Source: Bradyrhizobium diazoefficiens (GTDB taxonomy: Bacteria; Pseudomonadota; Alphaproteobacteria; Rhizobiales; Xanthobacteraceae). From it: 64,000 nt of DNA. Both the position numbers and the translations under genes were made by a program. Below, in pieces: positions 1 through 8,888 of this stretch. Numbering within the stretch: the stretch's first letter is position 1; every line of letters begins with the position of its first letter. The DNA is taken from assembly GCF_016616425.1 (NCBI RefSeq), contig NZ_CP067101.1:2914001-2978000 (forward strand), in the 5' to 3' direction. The notes below the pieces were generated by a model. It was not told the origin of the DNA. It worked only from the letters and a program-made list of their open reading frames with translations, and made no database searches.

Positions 1-1
1 A

Positions 2-418
2 ATCACCACGATCGAGCCGCAGATCTCGGCCGATACCCGCAACATCCGCGTGCAGGCGACGATCGCCAATCCGGAGAAGATCCTGAAGCCCGGCATGTTC
101 GTGACCACCACGGTGGTGCTGCCGGACAAGCCGGCCGTGATCACCGTTCCCGAGACGGCCGTCGACTACACGCTGTACGGCGACTCGGTGTTCGTGATCA
201 CCGAGAAGAAGGAAGCGGACGGCAAGACCAGCCTCTCTGCGGTGCGCACCTTCGTGCAGACCGGCAAGCGGGTCGACGGTCGCGTCGAAATCATCAAGGG
301 CGTGAAGCCGGGCGACAAGGTCGTCGCCGTCGGCCAGCTCAAGCTGCAATCGGGCGCGGCGGTGTCGATCTCGACTGATCCGGCCCCGCCGATTCCGGCG
401 CAGCCGCCGCGCTACTGA
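2..418 (+). CDS. RND efflux periplasmic adaptor subunit (C-terminal part)
   Basis: Partial gene entering from the left edge; the open frame begins at base 2 and about 138 residues are visible. The protein reads as the beta-barrel and membrane-proximal end of a membrane fusion protein of the AcrA/MexA kind: a stretch IEPQISADTRNIRV is followed by NPEKILKPGMFVTT, the usual adaptor signature, and then by a Pro-rich tail. Such adaptors bridge the inner-membrane pump and the outer-membrane channel. The pump gene follows 71 bases downstream on the same strand, so the two form one transcription unit. The N-terminal lipoyl and hairpin parts lie outside the window. Confidence 0.9.
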   Translation: MTTIEPQISADTRNIRVQATIANPEKILKPGMFVTTTVVLPDKPAVITVPETAVDYTLYGDSVFVITEKKEADGKTSLSAVRTFVQTGKRVDGRVEIIKGVKPGDKVVAVGQLKLQSGAAVSISTDPAPPIPAQPPRY

Positions 419-432
419 TCCATGACGTTCAG

Positions 433-463
433 GTGATCCGGCTTGTGCCGGATCACTTCTCTT
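433..463 (+). terminator. Intercistronic hairpin between adaptor and pump genes
   Basis: A perfect 10-bp stem (433-442 with 447-456) closed by a TTGT loop is followed by TTCTCTT. It lies between the adaptor stop and the pump start. It may act as a partial terminator or as an mRNA processing/stability element that sets different levels of the two proteins. The U-tract is imperfect. Confidence 0.5.
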
Positions 464-489
464 GAGACATCCAAATCGAGATCGCCGCG

Positions 490-3400
490 ATGGCCCTTAC
501 CGATATTTTCATCAAGCGACCGGTCCTGTCGGTCGTTGTCAGCCTGCTGATCCTGCTGATCGGTTTGCGTGCGGCGACGGTGCTGCCGATCCGGCAGTAT
601 CCGAAGCTGTCGAACACGGTCATCAACATCACGACCGTCTATCCCGGCGCGTCCGCGGATCTGATCCAGGGCTTCATCACCACGCCAATCGAGCAGGCGG
701 TCGCGTCCGCCGAGGGCGTTGACTACATCACCTCGTCGTCCGTGCTCGGCACCTCGACAATCCAGGTCTATATCAAGCTGAACTTCGATCCGAACCAGGC
801 GCTCACCGAGGTGCTGGCGAAGACGAACTCGGTAAAATACCTGATTCCCAAAGAATCCAACGACCCGATCGTCACCAAGACCACCGGCCAGACCACGGCT
901 GTGATGTATCTCGGCTTCTCGTCTGAGGAACTGTCGGGCTCGGCGATCTCGGACTACCTCACGCGCGTCGTGCAGCCGGTGCTTTCCACCGTCGACGGCG
1001 TCGCGTCGGCTGACATTCTCGGTGGCCAGACCTTTGCGATGCGGCTCTGGCTCGATCCTGTGAAGATGGCCGGCCGCAATGTCTCGGCCACCGACGTCGC
1101 GGCAGCGATCGCGGCGAACAACTTCCAATCTGCGGCAGGCCAGACCAAGGGTTACCTGATCGTTTCCAACGTCTCGACGAATACGGATCTGACCAACGTC
1201 GAGCAGTTCAAGAAGATGATCGTGAAAGCCAAGGACGGCGGCTTCGTGCGAATGGAGGATATCGCCACCGTCGAACTTGCCGCCCAGAGCACGAACGCCA
1301 GCGTCGCCTTCAACGGCGAGCACGCGATCTTCATCGGCGTGCAGGCGACGCCGCAAGGCAATCCGCTGACGCTGGTCAAGGGGGTCCGCGCGCTGTTCCC
1401 CGAGCTCGAACGCAACCTGCCGCCGTCGATGAAGATGAAGGTCGCCTACGACTCGACCAAGTTCATTCAATCTTCGATCGACGAGGTGGAGAAGACGCTG
1501 GGCGAAGCCGTGATCATCGTGATCGTGGTCATCTTCCTGTTCCTGGCCTCGCTCCGCTCGGTCATCATTCCCGTCGTCACCATCCCCCTGTCGATGATCG
1601 GCGTCTGCACCCTGATGCTGGCGCTGGGCTTCAGCTTCAACCTCCTGACGTTGCTGGCGATGGTGCTCGCGATCGGCCTGGTGGTCGACGACGCCATCGT
1701 CGTGGTGGAGAACATCCACCGCCATCTGGAGGAGGGCAAGACGCCGATTCAGGCGTCGCTGCAAGGCGCGCGTGAGATCGTGGGTCCCGTCATCTCGATG
1801 ACGATCACGCTTGCGGCGGTGTATGCGCCGATCGGTTTTCTCGGTGGTCTCACAGGTTCGCTGTTCCGCGAATTTGCCTTCACGCTGGCAGGCTCGGTGA
1901 TCGTGTCGGGCGTGATCGCGCTGACGTTGTCGCCGATGATGTGCTCGGTGTTGTTGAAGAACACCGAGGAGGGCCGCTTCGCCAAGCTCGTCAACAGGGT
2001 GTTCGGCGCATTGACGCGCTGGTATGGTCGGAGGCTCGACCGCTCGCTGGACTACAAGGCCGTTACCGGCCTGTTCGCGATTACGATCCTCGGGCTCGTC
2101 GGCTTCCTCTACATGCACACGTCAAAGGAGCTGGCGCCCGAGGAGGATCAAGGCATCGTGTTCGCGGTGACCAAGGCGCCGAAATACGCCAACATCGACT
2201 ATGTCGATTTCTACGGCGACAAGCTCGACAAGGAATTCCAGAAATTCCCCGAGACCGACCTGCGCTTCGTGCTCAACGGCATCAACGGCCCACAGGGCGG
2301 CATCGCCGGCATGCTGCTCAAGCCCTGGGACGAGCGTAAGCGCTCGTCGATCAAGCTGAAGCCGCTGGTCCAGGCCGAACTGTCCAAGATCGAGGGGGTG
2401 CAGGCGTTCGCGTTCAACCTGCCGCCGCTGCCGGGCGGACCGGGCGGCCTGCCGGTGCAGATGGTGATCAGCTCCACCGCTGGATTCCAGACGGTCTATG
2501 AGCAGATGGAAAAGCTGAAGGACGCCGCGCGCAAGAGCGGCATGTTCATCGTCTCCGACAGCGACCTCGCCTATAACCAGCCCAACGTTGAGGTCACGAT
2601 CGACCGCACCAAGGCACAGGATCTGGGCGTCAACATGCAGAACCTCGGCTCTACGCTCGCGGTCCTGCTCGGCGGCAACTATATCAACCGCTTCAATCTC
2701 CAGGGCCGCTCGTACCAGGTCATCCCGCAGGTGCCGCGCGTCGACCGGCTCTCGCCAGAATCGCTCGGCGGCTATTATGTGGCCACGAACACCGGCCAGC
2801 AGCTTCCGCTGTCGACGGTGGTCTCGATCAGGACCAAGACCGACCCGAACTCGCTGACGCACTACAACCAGCTCAATTCGGCGACGTTCTCGGCCGTGCC
2901 GATGCCCGGCGTGACCATCGGCGCTGCAGTCGACTTCCTCGAAGGCGAGGCCAAGAAACTGCCGCAGGGCTTCAGCCATGCCTATCTGGCGGACAGCCGG
3001 CAATATGTTCAGGAAGGCAACCAGCTCGCGATCACCTTTGGCTTCGCGCTGGTCATCATCTTCCTGGTGCTGGCTGCACAGTTCGAGAGCTTGCGCGATC
3101 CGCTGGTGATCATGATCTCGGTGCCGATGGCGATCGTCGGCGCGCTGATCCCGCTGTTCTTCGGTGCCGCGACCATAAACATCTACACCCAGGTCGGTCT
3201 GCTCACCCTGGTCGGTCTCATCACCAAGCACGGCATCCTGATGGTGGAGTTCGCCAACGAGCTTCAGGTCAACGAGCGGCTCGACCGCCGCTCGGCCATC
3301 GAAATGTCGGCCCGCATCCGCCTCCGTCCGATCCTGATGACCACGGCCGCGATGGTGACGGGCCTGATCCCGCTGCTAACGGCGACCGGCGCGGGCGCGG

Positions 3401-3585
3401 CCAGCCGCTTCTCGATCGGCCTGGTCGTCGTCGCTGGTATGTCGATCGGCACGTTGTTCACGCTGTTCGTGCTGCCCGCAGTCTACGTGGTGCTGGCGAC
3501 CGACCATCGTGCGGCGGCCGATTCGGAGCGGAACAAGCAGGTCAACGAGATCGACCTCGGCTCCAACGCCCTTCGGCCGACCTGA
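490..3585 (+). CDS. RND multidrug efflux pump, inner-membrane permease (HAE1 family)
   Basis: Proton-driven resistance-nodulation-division pump of 1031 residues, the usual length for AcrB/MexB/MdtB-type proteins. The N-terminus (MALTDIFIKRPVLSVVVSLL) is the typical first transmembrane helix. The proton-relay acids in helix 4 are seen as D400-D401 in GLVVDDAIVVVEN, and the partner lysine in helix 10 as K913 in LITKHGILMVEF. Two large periplasmic loops separate two sets of six helices. Together with the upstream adaptor and an outer-membrane channel encoded elsewhere it would expel drugs, solvents or plant phenolics. The substrate cannot be read from sequence. ATG 490 was chosen because it begins the conserved N-terminus; the ribosome site is weak. 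The neighbouring intercistronic hairpin suggests unequal expression of adaptor and pump. Confidence 0.95.
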   Translation: MALTDIFIKRPVLSVVVSLLILLIGLRAATVLPIRQYPKLSNTVINITTVYPGASADLIQGFITTPIEQAVASAEGVDYITSSSVLGTSTIQVYIKLNFDPNQALTEVLAKTNSVKYLIPKESNDPIVTKTTGQTTAVMYLGFSSEELSGSAISDYLTRVVQPVLSTVDGVASADILGGQTFAMRLWLDPVKMAGRNVSATDVAAAIAANNFQSAAGQTKGYLIVSNVSTNTDLTNVEQFKKMIVKAKDGGFVRMEDIATVELAAQSTNASVAFNGEHAIFIGVQATPQGNPLTLVKGVRALFPELERNLPPSMKMKVAYDSTKFIQSSIDEVEKTLGEAVIIVIVVIFLFLASLRSVIIPVVTIPLSMIGVCTLMLALGFSFNLLTLLAMVLAIGLVVDDAIVVVENIHRHLEEGKTPIQASLQGAREIVGPVISMTITLAAVYAPIGFLGGLTGSLFREFAFTLAGSVIVSGVIALTLSPMMCSVLLKNTEEGRFAKLVNRVFGALTRWYGRRLDRSLDYKAVTGLFAITILGLVGFLYMHTSKELAPEEDQGIVFAVTKAPKYANIDYVDFYGDKLDKEFQKFPETDLRFVLNGINGPQGGIAGMLLKPWDERKRSSIKLKPLVQAELSKIEGVQAFAFNLPPLPGGPGGLPVQMVISSTAGFQTVYEQMEKLKDAARKSGMFIVSDSDLAYNQPNVEVTIDRTKAQDLGVNMQNLGSTLAVLLGGNYINRFNLQGRSYQVIPQVPRVDRLSPESLGGYYVATNTGQQLPLSTVVSIRTKTDPNSLTHYNQLNSATFSAVPMPGVTIGAAVDFLEGEAKKLPQGFSHAYLADSRQYVQEGNQLAITFGFALVIIFLVLAAQFESLRDPLVIMISVPMAIVGALIPLFFGAATINIYTQVGLLTLVGLITKHGILMVEFANELQVNERLDRRSAIEMSARIRLRPILMTTAAMVTGLIPLLTATGAGAASRFSIGLVVVAGMSIGTLFTLFVLPAVYVVLATDHRAAADSERNKQVNEIDLGSNALRPT

Positions 3586-3607
3586 GGCCCCAAGCAAGCG
3601 AAACAGA

Positions 3608-3645
3608 GGGCGGCAGCGGTCAATCCGTTGCCGCCCTTTTTCGTT
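3608..3645 (+). terminator. Rho-independent terminator after the RND pump
   Basis: A 12-bp stem (3608-3619 with 3625-3636, one G-T pair) with a 5-base loop is followed directly by TTTTT. It lies 22 bases after the pump stop and would separate the efflux unit from the signalling operon. Confidence 0.85.
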
Positions 3646-3754
3646 CTGCCCTCATTCGTTATGCCCCCATCGATCGCGATGCCGCGACCGTGGGGTCGGG
3701 CCCTTCCCGCGCTTGCGAGAGACAAGACGCGGTCTTCTTGCTAGGTTCTGCGGG

Positions 3755-6337
3755 ATGAGCCTTTCCCTCCATTCCGACACCCCGCAAGCCAGCACGCTGC
3801 CGAGCGCGGCTCCGGATAGCGCTGCCTCTGGCGCGGCTGCGGGACGGGGGATCAGGACCCGGCTGTTCACCAAATATGTTGCGCTGTTTGTGGCCGTCGT
3901 TGCGCTCGCGCTGCTGGCCAACGGCTTGTTCGAGGTCTTCTTCTATTATCGCGAGCACAAGGCTGCGTTGATCCGGGTCCAGCATGAGCAGGCCGAGGCG
4001 GCTGCGGCCAAGATCGGACAATTCGTCAAGGAGATCGAGAGCCAGCTCGGCTGGACCACGCAACTGCCGTGGTCGGCGGGCTCGATCGAGCAGCGCCGGT
4101 TCGATGCGCTGCGGCTGCTGCGGCAGGTGCCCGGGATCACCGAGCTTGCCCAGGTGGATTCGACCGGTAAGGAACGGTTGCGGGTCTCGCGGCTGGCGAT
4201 GGATGCGATCGAGAGCGGGAACGACCTGTCGAACGATCCGAAGTTCACCGAGGCGGTCGCGCACAAGGTCTATTACGGGCCGGTCTATTTCCGCCGGGAG
4301 TCCGAACCCTACATGACGTTGGCGCTGGCCGGCACGCGCAAGGATGCCGGCGTCAGCATTGCCGAAGTCAATCTCAAGCTGATCTGGGACGTCGTGTCCC
4401 AGATCAAGGTCGGCGAGCACGGGCACGCCTATGTGGTCGATCCGGAAGGCCGCCTGATCGCCCATCCCGACATCAGTCTCGTGCTGCGCAATACCGACAT
4501 GTCCGGCCTCCCACAGGTGCGCGCCGCGCAAGCCGCCGGCGGTACGATGCCGGATGCGCTCGATGAAGCGCGCAACATCCAGGGCGAGAAGGTCTTGACC
4601 GCTTCGGCCCCGATCGAGCCGCTGCACTGGACGATGTTCGTCGAGCTGCCGGTCGAGGAGGCCTATGCATCGCTCTACGCCTCGCTGCAGCGGCTCGCGA
4701 TCGTGCTGTTCGCGGCGTCGCTCTTCGCGGTGCTTGCGGGGATATTCCTCGCGCGCCGCATGGTCGGGCCGATCCAGGCGCTGCGCAGCGGCGCGGAAAG
4801 GATCGGCGGCGGCGACTTCTCGCAGCGTATCTCGATCCGGACCGGCGACGAGCTCGAAGGGCTCGCCGACCAGTTCAACGACATGGGTGCGCGCTTGCAG
4901 GAATCCTATGCGGACCTGGAGAACAAGGTCGAACGGCGAACCGCGGAATTGAGCGAATCATTGCAGCAACAGACGGCGACCGCCGATGTTCTGAAAGTCA
5001 TCAGCCGTTCGGCGTTCGATCTGCAAACCGTGCTGAACACGCTTGTCGGATCGGCGGCTCGATTGTGCGATGCGGACGAAGGGACGATCTTTCGGCCTCG
5101 CGACGGCGTTTTCTATTTGGCGGCAAGCTGCGGGCTCGATGCGGAGCAGGAAAGCAAGCTTCGGACCTTCGCGTCCGCACCGGAGCGCGGGAGTGTGGTC
5201 GGGCGCACGCTGCTCGATGGCAAGACGGTCCATGTTCCGGACGTGCAGGCCGACCCGGACTATGCTCCCTCGGCCGCGCGACGGCGGTCCAACGTACGTA
5301 CGATGCTCGGTGTCCCCCTGCTTCGAGAGGGGACACCGATCGGCGTATTCGTCCTGACACGGCATATGGTGCGGCCCTTCAGCAACAAGCAAATCGAACT
5401 CGCGACGACCTTTGCGGACCAGGCCCTTATCGCGATCGAGAATGTCCGATTGTTCGAGGCGGTTCAGGAACGCACGACAGAACTGTCGCGATCCCTCGAC
5501 GATCTGCGCACCGCCCAGGACCGTCTGGTCCAGACCGAGAAGCTCGCTTCGCTCGGCCAACTCACCGCCGGCATCGCCCACGAGATCAAGAACCCGCTCA
5601 ACTTTGTCAATAATTTTTCTGCCCTGTCGACGGAGCTGATCGACGAGCTCAACGAGGCGCTCGAAGCGGCGAGCCTCGACGGCAAGACGAGGCAGGAGAT
5701 CGACGAGCTGACCGGCATGCTCAAGGGCAACCTCGAGAAGGTCGTGCAGCACGGCAAGCGCGCCGATTCCATCGTCAGGAACATGCTTTTGCATTCGCGC
5801 GAAGGCTCCGGCGAGCATCGCGCCGTCGACATCAACACGGTCGTGGAGGAAAGTCTCAATCTGGCCTATCACGGTGCGCGTGCCGAACGGCCGTCCTTCA
5901 ACGTCACGCTCCAGCGCGCGCTCGATCCCGCTGCCGGCATGGTCGACGTTTATCCGCAGGAGATCACGCGCGTCTTGCTCAACCTGATCTCGAACGGCTT
6001 CTATGCCACCGCCAAACGCAAGGAGAGCGCTGGAGACGCCTTCGAGCCCACCTTGCGCGCGGCAACCAAGGACCTCGGCGGCAGGGTCGAAATCCGGATC
6101 CGCGACAACGGCACGGGGATTCCGTCCGCGGTGAAGGAGAGGATGTTCGATCCCTTCTTCACCACCAAGCCGGCCGGGGAGGGGACGGGACTCGGGCTGT
6201 CCATGAGCCATGATATCGTGGTGAAACAGCACGGCGGCACCATCGACGTGAACACCGAGCCCGGTGTATTCACCGAATTCATCATCGCCCTGCCGCGCAC
6301 GATGGCGGCGGGCAGCACTTCCGGAGGCAAGTCGTGA
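3755..6337 (+). CDS. Membrane sensor histidine kinase (periplasmic sensor-HAMP-GAF-HisKA-HATPase)
   Basis: Sensor kinase of 860 residues. A first membrane helix (about 41-63) and a second (about 314-337) bracket a periplasmic domain of about 250 residues that resembles a Cache-type ligand sensor (YVVDPEGRLIAHPD near its end). A HAMP linker (about 338-390), a GAF domain (about 420-567) and a kinase core follow. The phospho-acceptor is His609 in GIAHEIKNPLNF; ATP-binding boxes are LLNLISNGF (about 742), RDNGTGIP (about 782) and GEGTGLGLSMS (about 808). The reading frame stays open upstream to 3509, into the RND gene. ATG 3755 is preferred because it starts after the RND terminator and gives a normal N-terminus. 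The gene overlaps the next one by four bases (GTGA), so it is translated with its probable receiver. The ligand is unknown. Confidence 0.9.
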   Translation: MSLSLHSDTPQASTLPSAAPDSAASGAAAGRGIRTRLFTKYVALFVAVVALALLANGLFEVFFYYREHKAALIRVQHEQAEAAAAKIGQFVKEIESQLGWTTQLPWSAGSIEQRRFDALRLLRQVPGITELAQVDSTGKERLRVSRLAMDAIESGNDLSNDPKFTEAVAHKVYYGPVYFRRESEPYMTLALAGTRKDAGVSIAEVNLKLIWDVVSQIKVGEHGHAYVVDPEGRLIAHPDISLVLRNTDMSGLPQVRAAQAAGGTMPDALDEARNIQGEKVLTASAPIEPLHWTMFVELPVEEAYASLYASLQRLAIVLFAASLFAVLAGIFLARRMVGPIQALRSGAERIGGGDFSQRISIRTGDELEGLADQFNDMGARLQESYADLENKVERRTAELSESLQQQTATADVLKVISRSAFDLQTVLNTLVGSAARLCDADEGTIFRPRDGVFYLAASCGLDAEQESKLRTFASAPERGSVVGRTLLDGKTVHVPDVQADPDYAPSAARRRSNVRTMLGVPLLREGTPIGVFVLTRHMVRPFSNKQIELATTFADQALIAIENVRLFEAVQERTTELSRSLDDLRTAQDRLVQTEKLASLGQLTAGIAHEIKNPLNFVNNFSALSTELIDELNEALEAASLDGKTRQEIDELTGMLKGNLEKVVQHGKRADSIVRNMLLHSREGSGEHRAVDINTVVEESLNLAYHGARAERPSFNVTLQRALDPAAGMVDVYPQEITRVLLNLISNGFYATAKRKESAGDAFEPTLRAATKDLGGRVEIRIRDNGTGIPSAVKERMFDPFFTTKPAGEGTGLGLSMSHDIVVKQHGGTIDVNTEPGVFTEFIIALPRTMAAGSTSGGKS

Positions 6338-6723
6338 ACGTTTACATCCTGGTCGTGGACGACGAGCCCGACGTCGAGGCGTTGTTCCGGCAGCAGTTCC
6401 GGCGCGAGCTGCGCGCAGGCCGCTTCCAGATGGAGTTCGCCTCCTCTGCGCCCGATGCGCTCAAGCGCGCCGCCGAGGTTCGCGACCCCTCGTTGATCCT
6501 GATCCTGTCCGACATCAACATGCCCGGCATGAGCGGGCTGGACATGCTGCCAAAGGTTCGTGCCGCGCATCCGGACGTTCCCGTCATCATGATCACGGCC
6601 TATGGCGACGCCGAGACGCGGCGGAAGGCGATCGAGCGCGGCGCTGTCGGGCTCCTCACCAAGCCGATCGACTTCGCACTGCTGCGGCAGGAGATCGACA
6701 CGAGGCTCGAGCAAGCCGCATGA
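6334..6723 (+). CDS. Single-domain response regulator (receiver only)
   Basis: A 129-residue stand-alone receiver domain without output domain. The acidic pocket is D9-D10, the phosphorylated aspartate is D60 in SDINMPGMSG, and the conserved lysine lies in LLTKPIDF. GTG 6334 is the start because it overlaps the kinase stop (GTGA) and gives a full receiver fold. Its own stop overlaps the start of the cyclase gene (ATGA), so three signalling proteins are translationally coupled. A receiver without output usually works as a phosphate sink or shuttle between kinase and final effector. That role is inferred from order and overlap only. Confidence 0.92.
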   Translation: MNVYILVVDDEPDVEALFRQQFRRELRAGRFQMEFASSAPDALKRAAEVRDPSLILILSDINMPGMSGLDMLPKVRAAHPDVPVIMITAYGDAETRRKAIERGAVGLLTKPIDFALLRQEIDTRLEQAA

Positions 6724-7970
6724 GCGCGACCGTCCTCTTCGTCGACGACGAGCCGGATCTCGAGGCGCTGATCCTGCAAAAATTCCGCAGGCAGATCCGT
6801 GACGGACAGATCATCATCATGTTCGCCCGCGACGGCCTCGAGGCGCTGGCCTCGCTCGAGCAGAATCCGCAGGTCGACATGGTGGTCTCCGACATCAACA
6901 TGCCCCGCATGGACGGCCTGTCGCTGCTTGCGAAGCTCCAGGAGGCCGAAGACAAGAAGTCGACCATCATCGTCTCCGCCTATGGCGACATGAGCAACAT
7001 CCGCACCGCCATGAACCGCGGTGCGTTCGACTTCCTGACCAAGCCGATCGACTTCGCCGATCTGGAAGCCACGATCGAAAAGACCATCCGCCATATCGAT
7101 ATGCTGCGCGAGGTGCGGCGGCGCCAGATGGAAGCCGAGCGCGCCCATGCCGCACTATCGCGCCATTTCTCGCCCGAGCTTGCCAAGCGTCTGGCAGCCA
7201 GCGGCGAGGGTGAGGGGATCGAAGTGCAGTGGCGCGATGTCGCCACCATCTTCACAGATATCACGGGCTTCACCTCGCTGGTCGAAAGCGCGCCGCCGGA
7301 GGCGTTGGGCAGGCTGCTCAACGAGTATGTCGGCGGCATGACCGAGGTCGTCTTCGCACATGAGGGGACGGTCGCAAAAATCATCGGCGATGCGATCCAG
7401 GTGCTATTCAATGCGCCCGGCGATCAACCGGATTATGCCACGCGTGCGGTCGCCTGCGCCCACGAGCTCGATGCCTGGGCGCAGGATTTTTGCGCGCGCC
7501 AGAGTGCCATGGGCGTCACCTTTGGTGCCACCCGCATCGGCATTCACGCCGGCCCGGCGCTGGTCGGCAATTTCGGAGGCAACCGCTTCTTCGACTACAC
7601 CGCGTACGGGGACTCCATCAACATCGCGGCCCGGCTGGAGGCTGCCAACAAGCATCTGGGCACCCGCATTTGCGTCAGCGCCAGCGTGGCCGAGGCGGCT
7701 GAGAACTTTCAGGGCCGCCCCGTGGGAGAGTTGATGCTGCGCGGACGCAGCGAGCCGTTGCGCGCATTCGAGCCGCTGCCACAGGCCAAATTCGAAGCGC
7801 CGGAAACGGCGCTGTATTCGGAGGCTTTCGCCAAGATGGAGGCCGGCGATGTCGCGGCCATGCCAGCCTTCGCCGCGCTGGTCGGCATGCACGCAGACGA
7901 TTCCCTGGCCGGCTTCCACCTGAAGCGCCTGCTCAATGGCGCCAAGGGCATTCGCATGCAACTTGTATAG
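6720..7970 (+). CDS. Receiver-adenylate/guanylate cyclase (class III) response regulator
   Basis: 416-residue effector with an N-terminal receiver (phospho-acceptor D58 in VSDINMPRMDG, TKPIDF lysine) and a C-terminal class III nucleotidyl cyclase domain from about residue 155. The two metal-binding aspartates are visible as D180 in IFTDITGFTS and D224 in IIGDAIQ. Such proteins make cyclic AMP (or cGMP) when the receiver is phosphorylated. The substrate-selecting residues were not assigned, so cAMP is the default guess. ATG 6720 overlaps the stop of the preceding receiver gene. The open frame extends upstream to 6264, but that part is only the shadow of the neighbouring genes. The cyclase gives this two-component run a second-messenger output. 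Confidence 0.93.
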   Translation: MSATVLFVDDEPDLEALILQKFRRQIRDGQIIIMFARDGLEALASLEQNPQVDMVVSDINMPRMDGLSLLAKLQEAEDKKSTIIVSAYGDMSNIRTAMNRGAFDFLTKPIDFADLEATIEKTIRHIDMLREVRRRQMEAERAHAALSRHFSPELAKRLAASGEGEGIEVQWRDVATIFTDITGFTSLVESAPPEALGRLLNEYVGGMTEVVFAHEGTVAKIIGDAIQVLFNAPGDQPDYATRAVACAHELDAWAQDFCARQSAMGVTFGATRIGIHAGPALVGNFGGNRFFDYTAYGDSINIAARLEAANKHLGTRICVSASVAEAAENFQGRPVGELMLRGRSEPLRAFEPLPQAKFEAPETALYSEAFAKMEAGDVAAMPAFAALVGMHADDSLAGFHLKRLLNGAKGIRMQLV

Positions 7971-7978
7971 GAGTCGTC

Positions 7979-8725
7979 ATGACGCGCGAGTTCTCTGCCG
8001 GTAATTACCGCTTCATTCCGTCCGTATTTCAGTATTCAGCGGGTGCGGCCGCGGATGACGGCTACGAGATCGAGCGCGTCCGCTTCGACCGTCTGGTGCC
8101 GCTTGCGGAAGGATTTGCGCTGGCCGCAAAGTTCATCCAAGAGGCGGGTCGTCCGCTGACGGCGTTCTGTGCCTGTGAGCTGCGCTCGCCGGCGGCCTTC
8201 AGCGAGCAGGGCTTTCGCGCGTTCAACCTGCACTACGTGAAGACGCTGTCGGAATGGGGCATCTTCGACGGCACCACCAATCCGGTGGCGCGCAGCAATG
8301 TCTGTCCCGAGATCGATCCGCCGTCCGAGCCGTCGTTTTATGCGTTCTCTTTCACACGCCCGACCCGCTCGAAAGCGCCGTCCTTCGTGATCGCCGGCGG
8401 CGCCGAGGCGCGCGAGGGCGGCGGTACCTATGTCGAGCGTACCGTGCGCTACCGCGACCTCAGCCCGGAAGGGTTGCGCGAGAAGGTACGCTTCACCGCC
8501 ACATCGCAGATGGAGAACCGGATGGCGGCTTTCGGCTTCGGCTGGACGGACACGACCGGCGTCCAGGCCTATTCCGTGCACGACTTCCACCACGCGCTCG
8601 TCGACGAGCTGGTCCGTCGCGGCGCGCTGCGCTCCGGCCTGACCTGGCATTTCGCCCGGCCGCCGGTGGTCGACCTCGAATACGAGATGGATTGCCGCCG
8701 CGTGATGAGGGAAGTGGTGATTTGA
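7979..8725 (+). CDS. Conserved protein of unknown function, possibly RidA-fold deaminase-like
   Basis: 248 residues, no signal peptide and no membrane helix. It begins eight bases after the cyclase stop with a good GGAG ribosome site, so it probably belongs to the signalling operon. The C-terminal third (GVQAYSVHDFHHAL followed by ARPPVVDLEYEMDCRRV) looks like the end of a RidA/YjgF-type barrel, as in 2-aminomuconate deaminase-like proteins. That likeness is from memory and weak. Several cysteines (AFCACELRSP, NVCPEID, MDCRR) are conserved-looking. Its link to cyclic-nucleotide signalling is unexplained: it may be a target enzyme or a bystander. Confidence 0.75.
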   Translation: MTREFSAGNYRFIPSVFQYSAGAAADDGYEIERVRFDRLVPLAEGFALAAKFIQEAGRPLTAFCACELRSPAAFSEQGFRAFNLHYVKTLSEWGIFDGTTNPVARSNVCPEIDPPSEPSFYAFSFTRPTRSKAPSFVIAGGAEAREGGGTYVERTVRYRDLSPEGLREKVRFTATSQMENRMAAFGFGWTDTTGVQAYSVHDFHHALVDELVRRGALRSGLTWHFARPPVVDLEYEMDCRRVMREVVI

Positions 8726-8746
8726 ACCGTCTTCACCACGCCCGTA

Positions 8747-8864
8747 GGGAGAGGTCGGATCGCATCAAAGATGCGATCCGGGTGAGGGGTTACGGTCTTT
8801 CTGAACGCTGCGGCCCCTCACCCGGATTGCTGCGCAATCCGACCTCTCCCCGACGGGGAGAGGT
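8747..8864. repeat. Palindromic intergenic repeat with nested hairpins
   Basis: Two arms (8747-8790 and about 8814-8850) are imperfect reverse complements of each other: GGGAGAGGTCGGAT and GGGTGAGGGG on the left match ATCCGACCTCTCCC and CCCCTCACCC on the right. Each arm has its own inner hairpin. A final palindrome CCTCTCCCC-GA-CGGGGAGAGG closes the element. It sits between convergent genes and could also stop transcription from both sides. Confidence 0.8.
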
Positions 8865-8888
8865 GGAGGGAGCGACCGCGATTTAGTT

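Noticed and set aside
412..2118. 568-residue open frame antisense to the RND pump
   Set aside because: It is Arg/His/Asp-rich without any recognisable motif, and lies wholly opposite a certain gene. Such frames are expected from the strong GC codon bias.
8747..8864. Possible small RNA or riboswitch
   Set aside because: The nested hairpins are better explained as a repeat between convergent genes; no riboswitch consensus was recognised.
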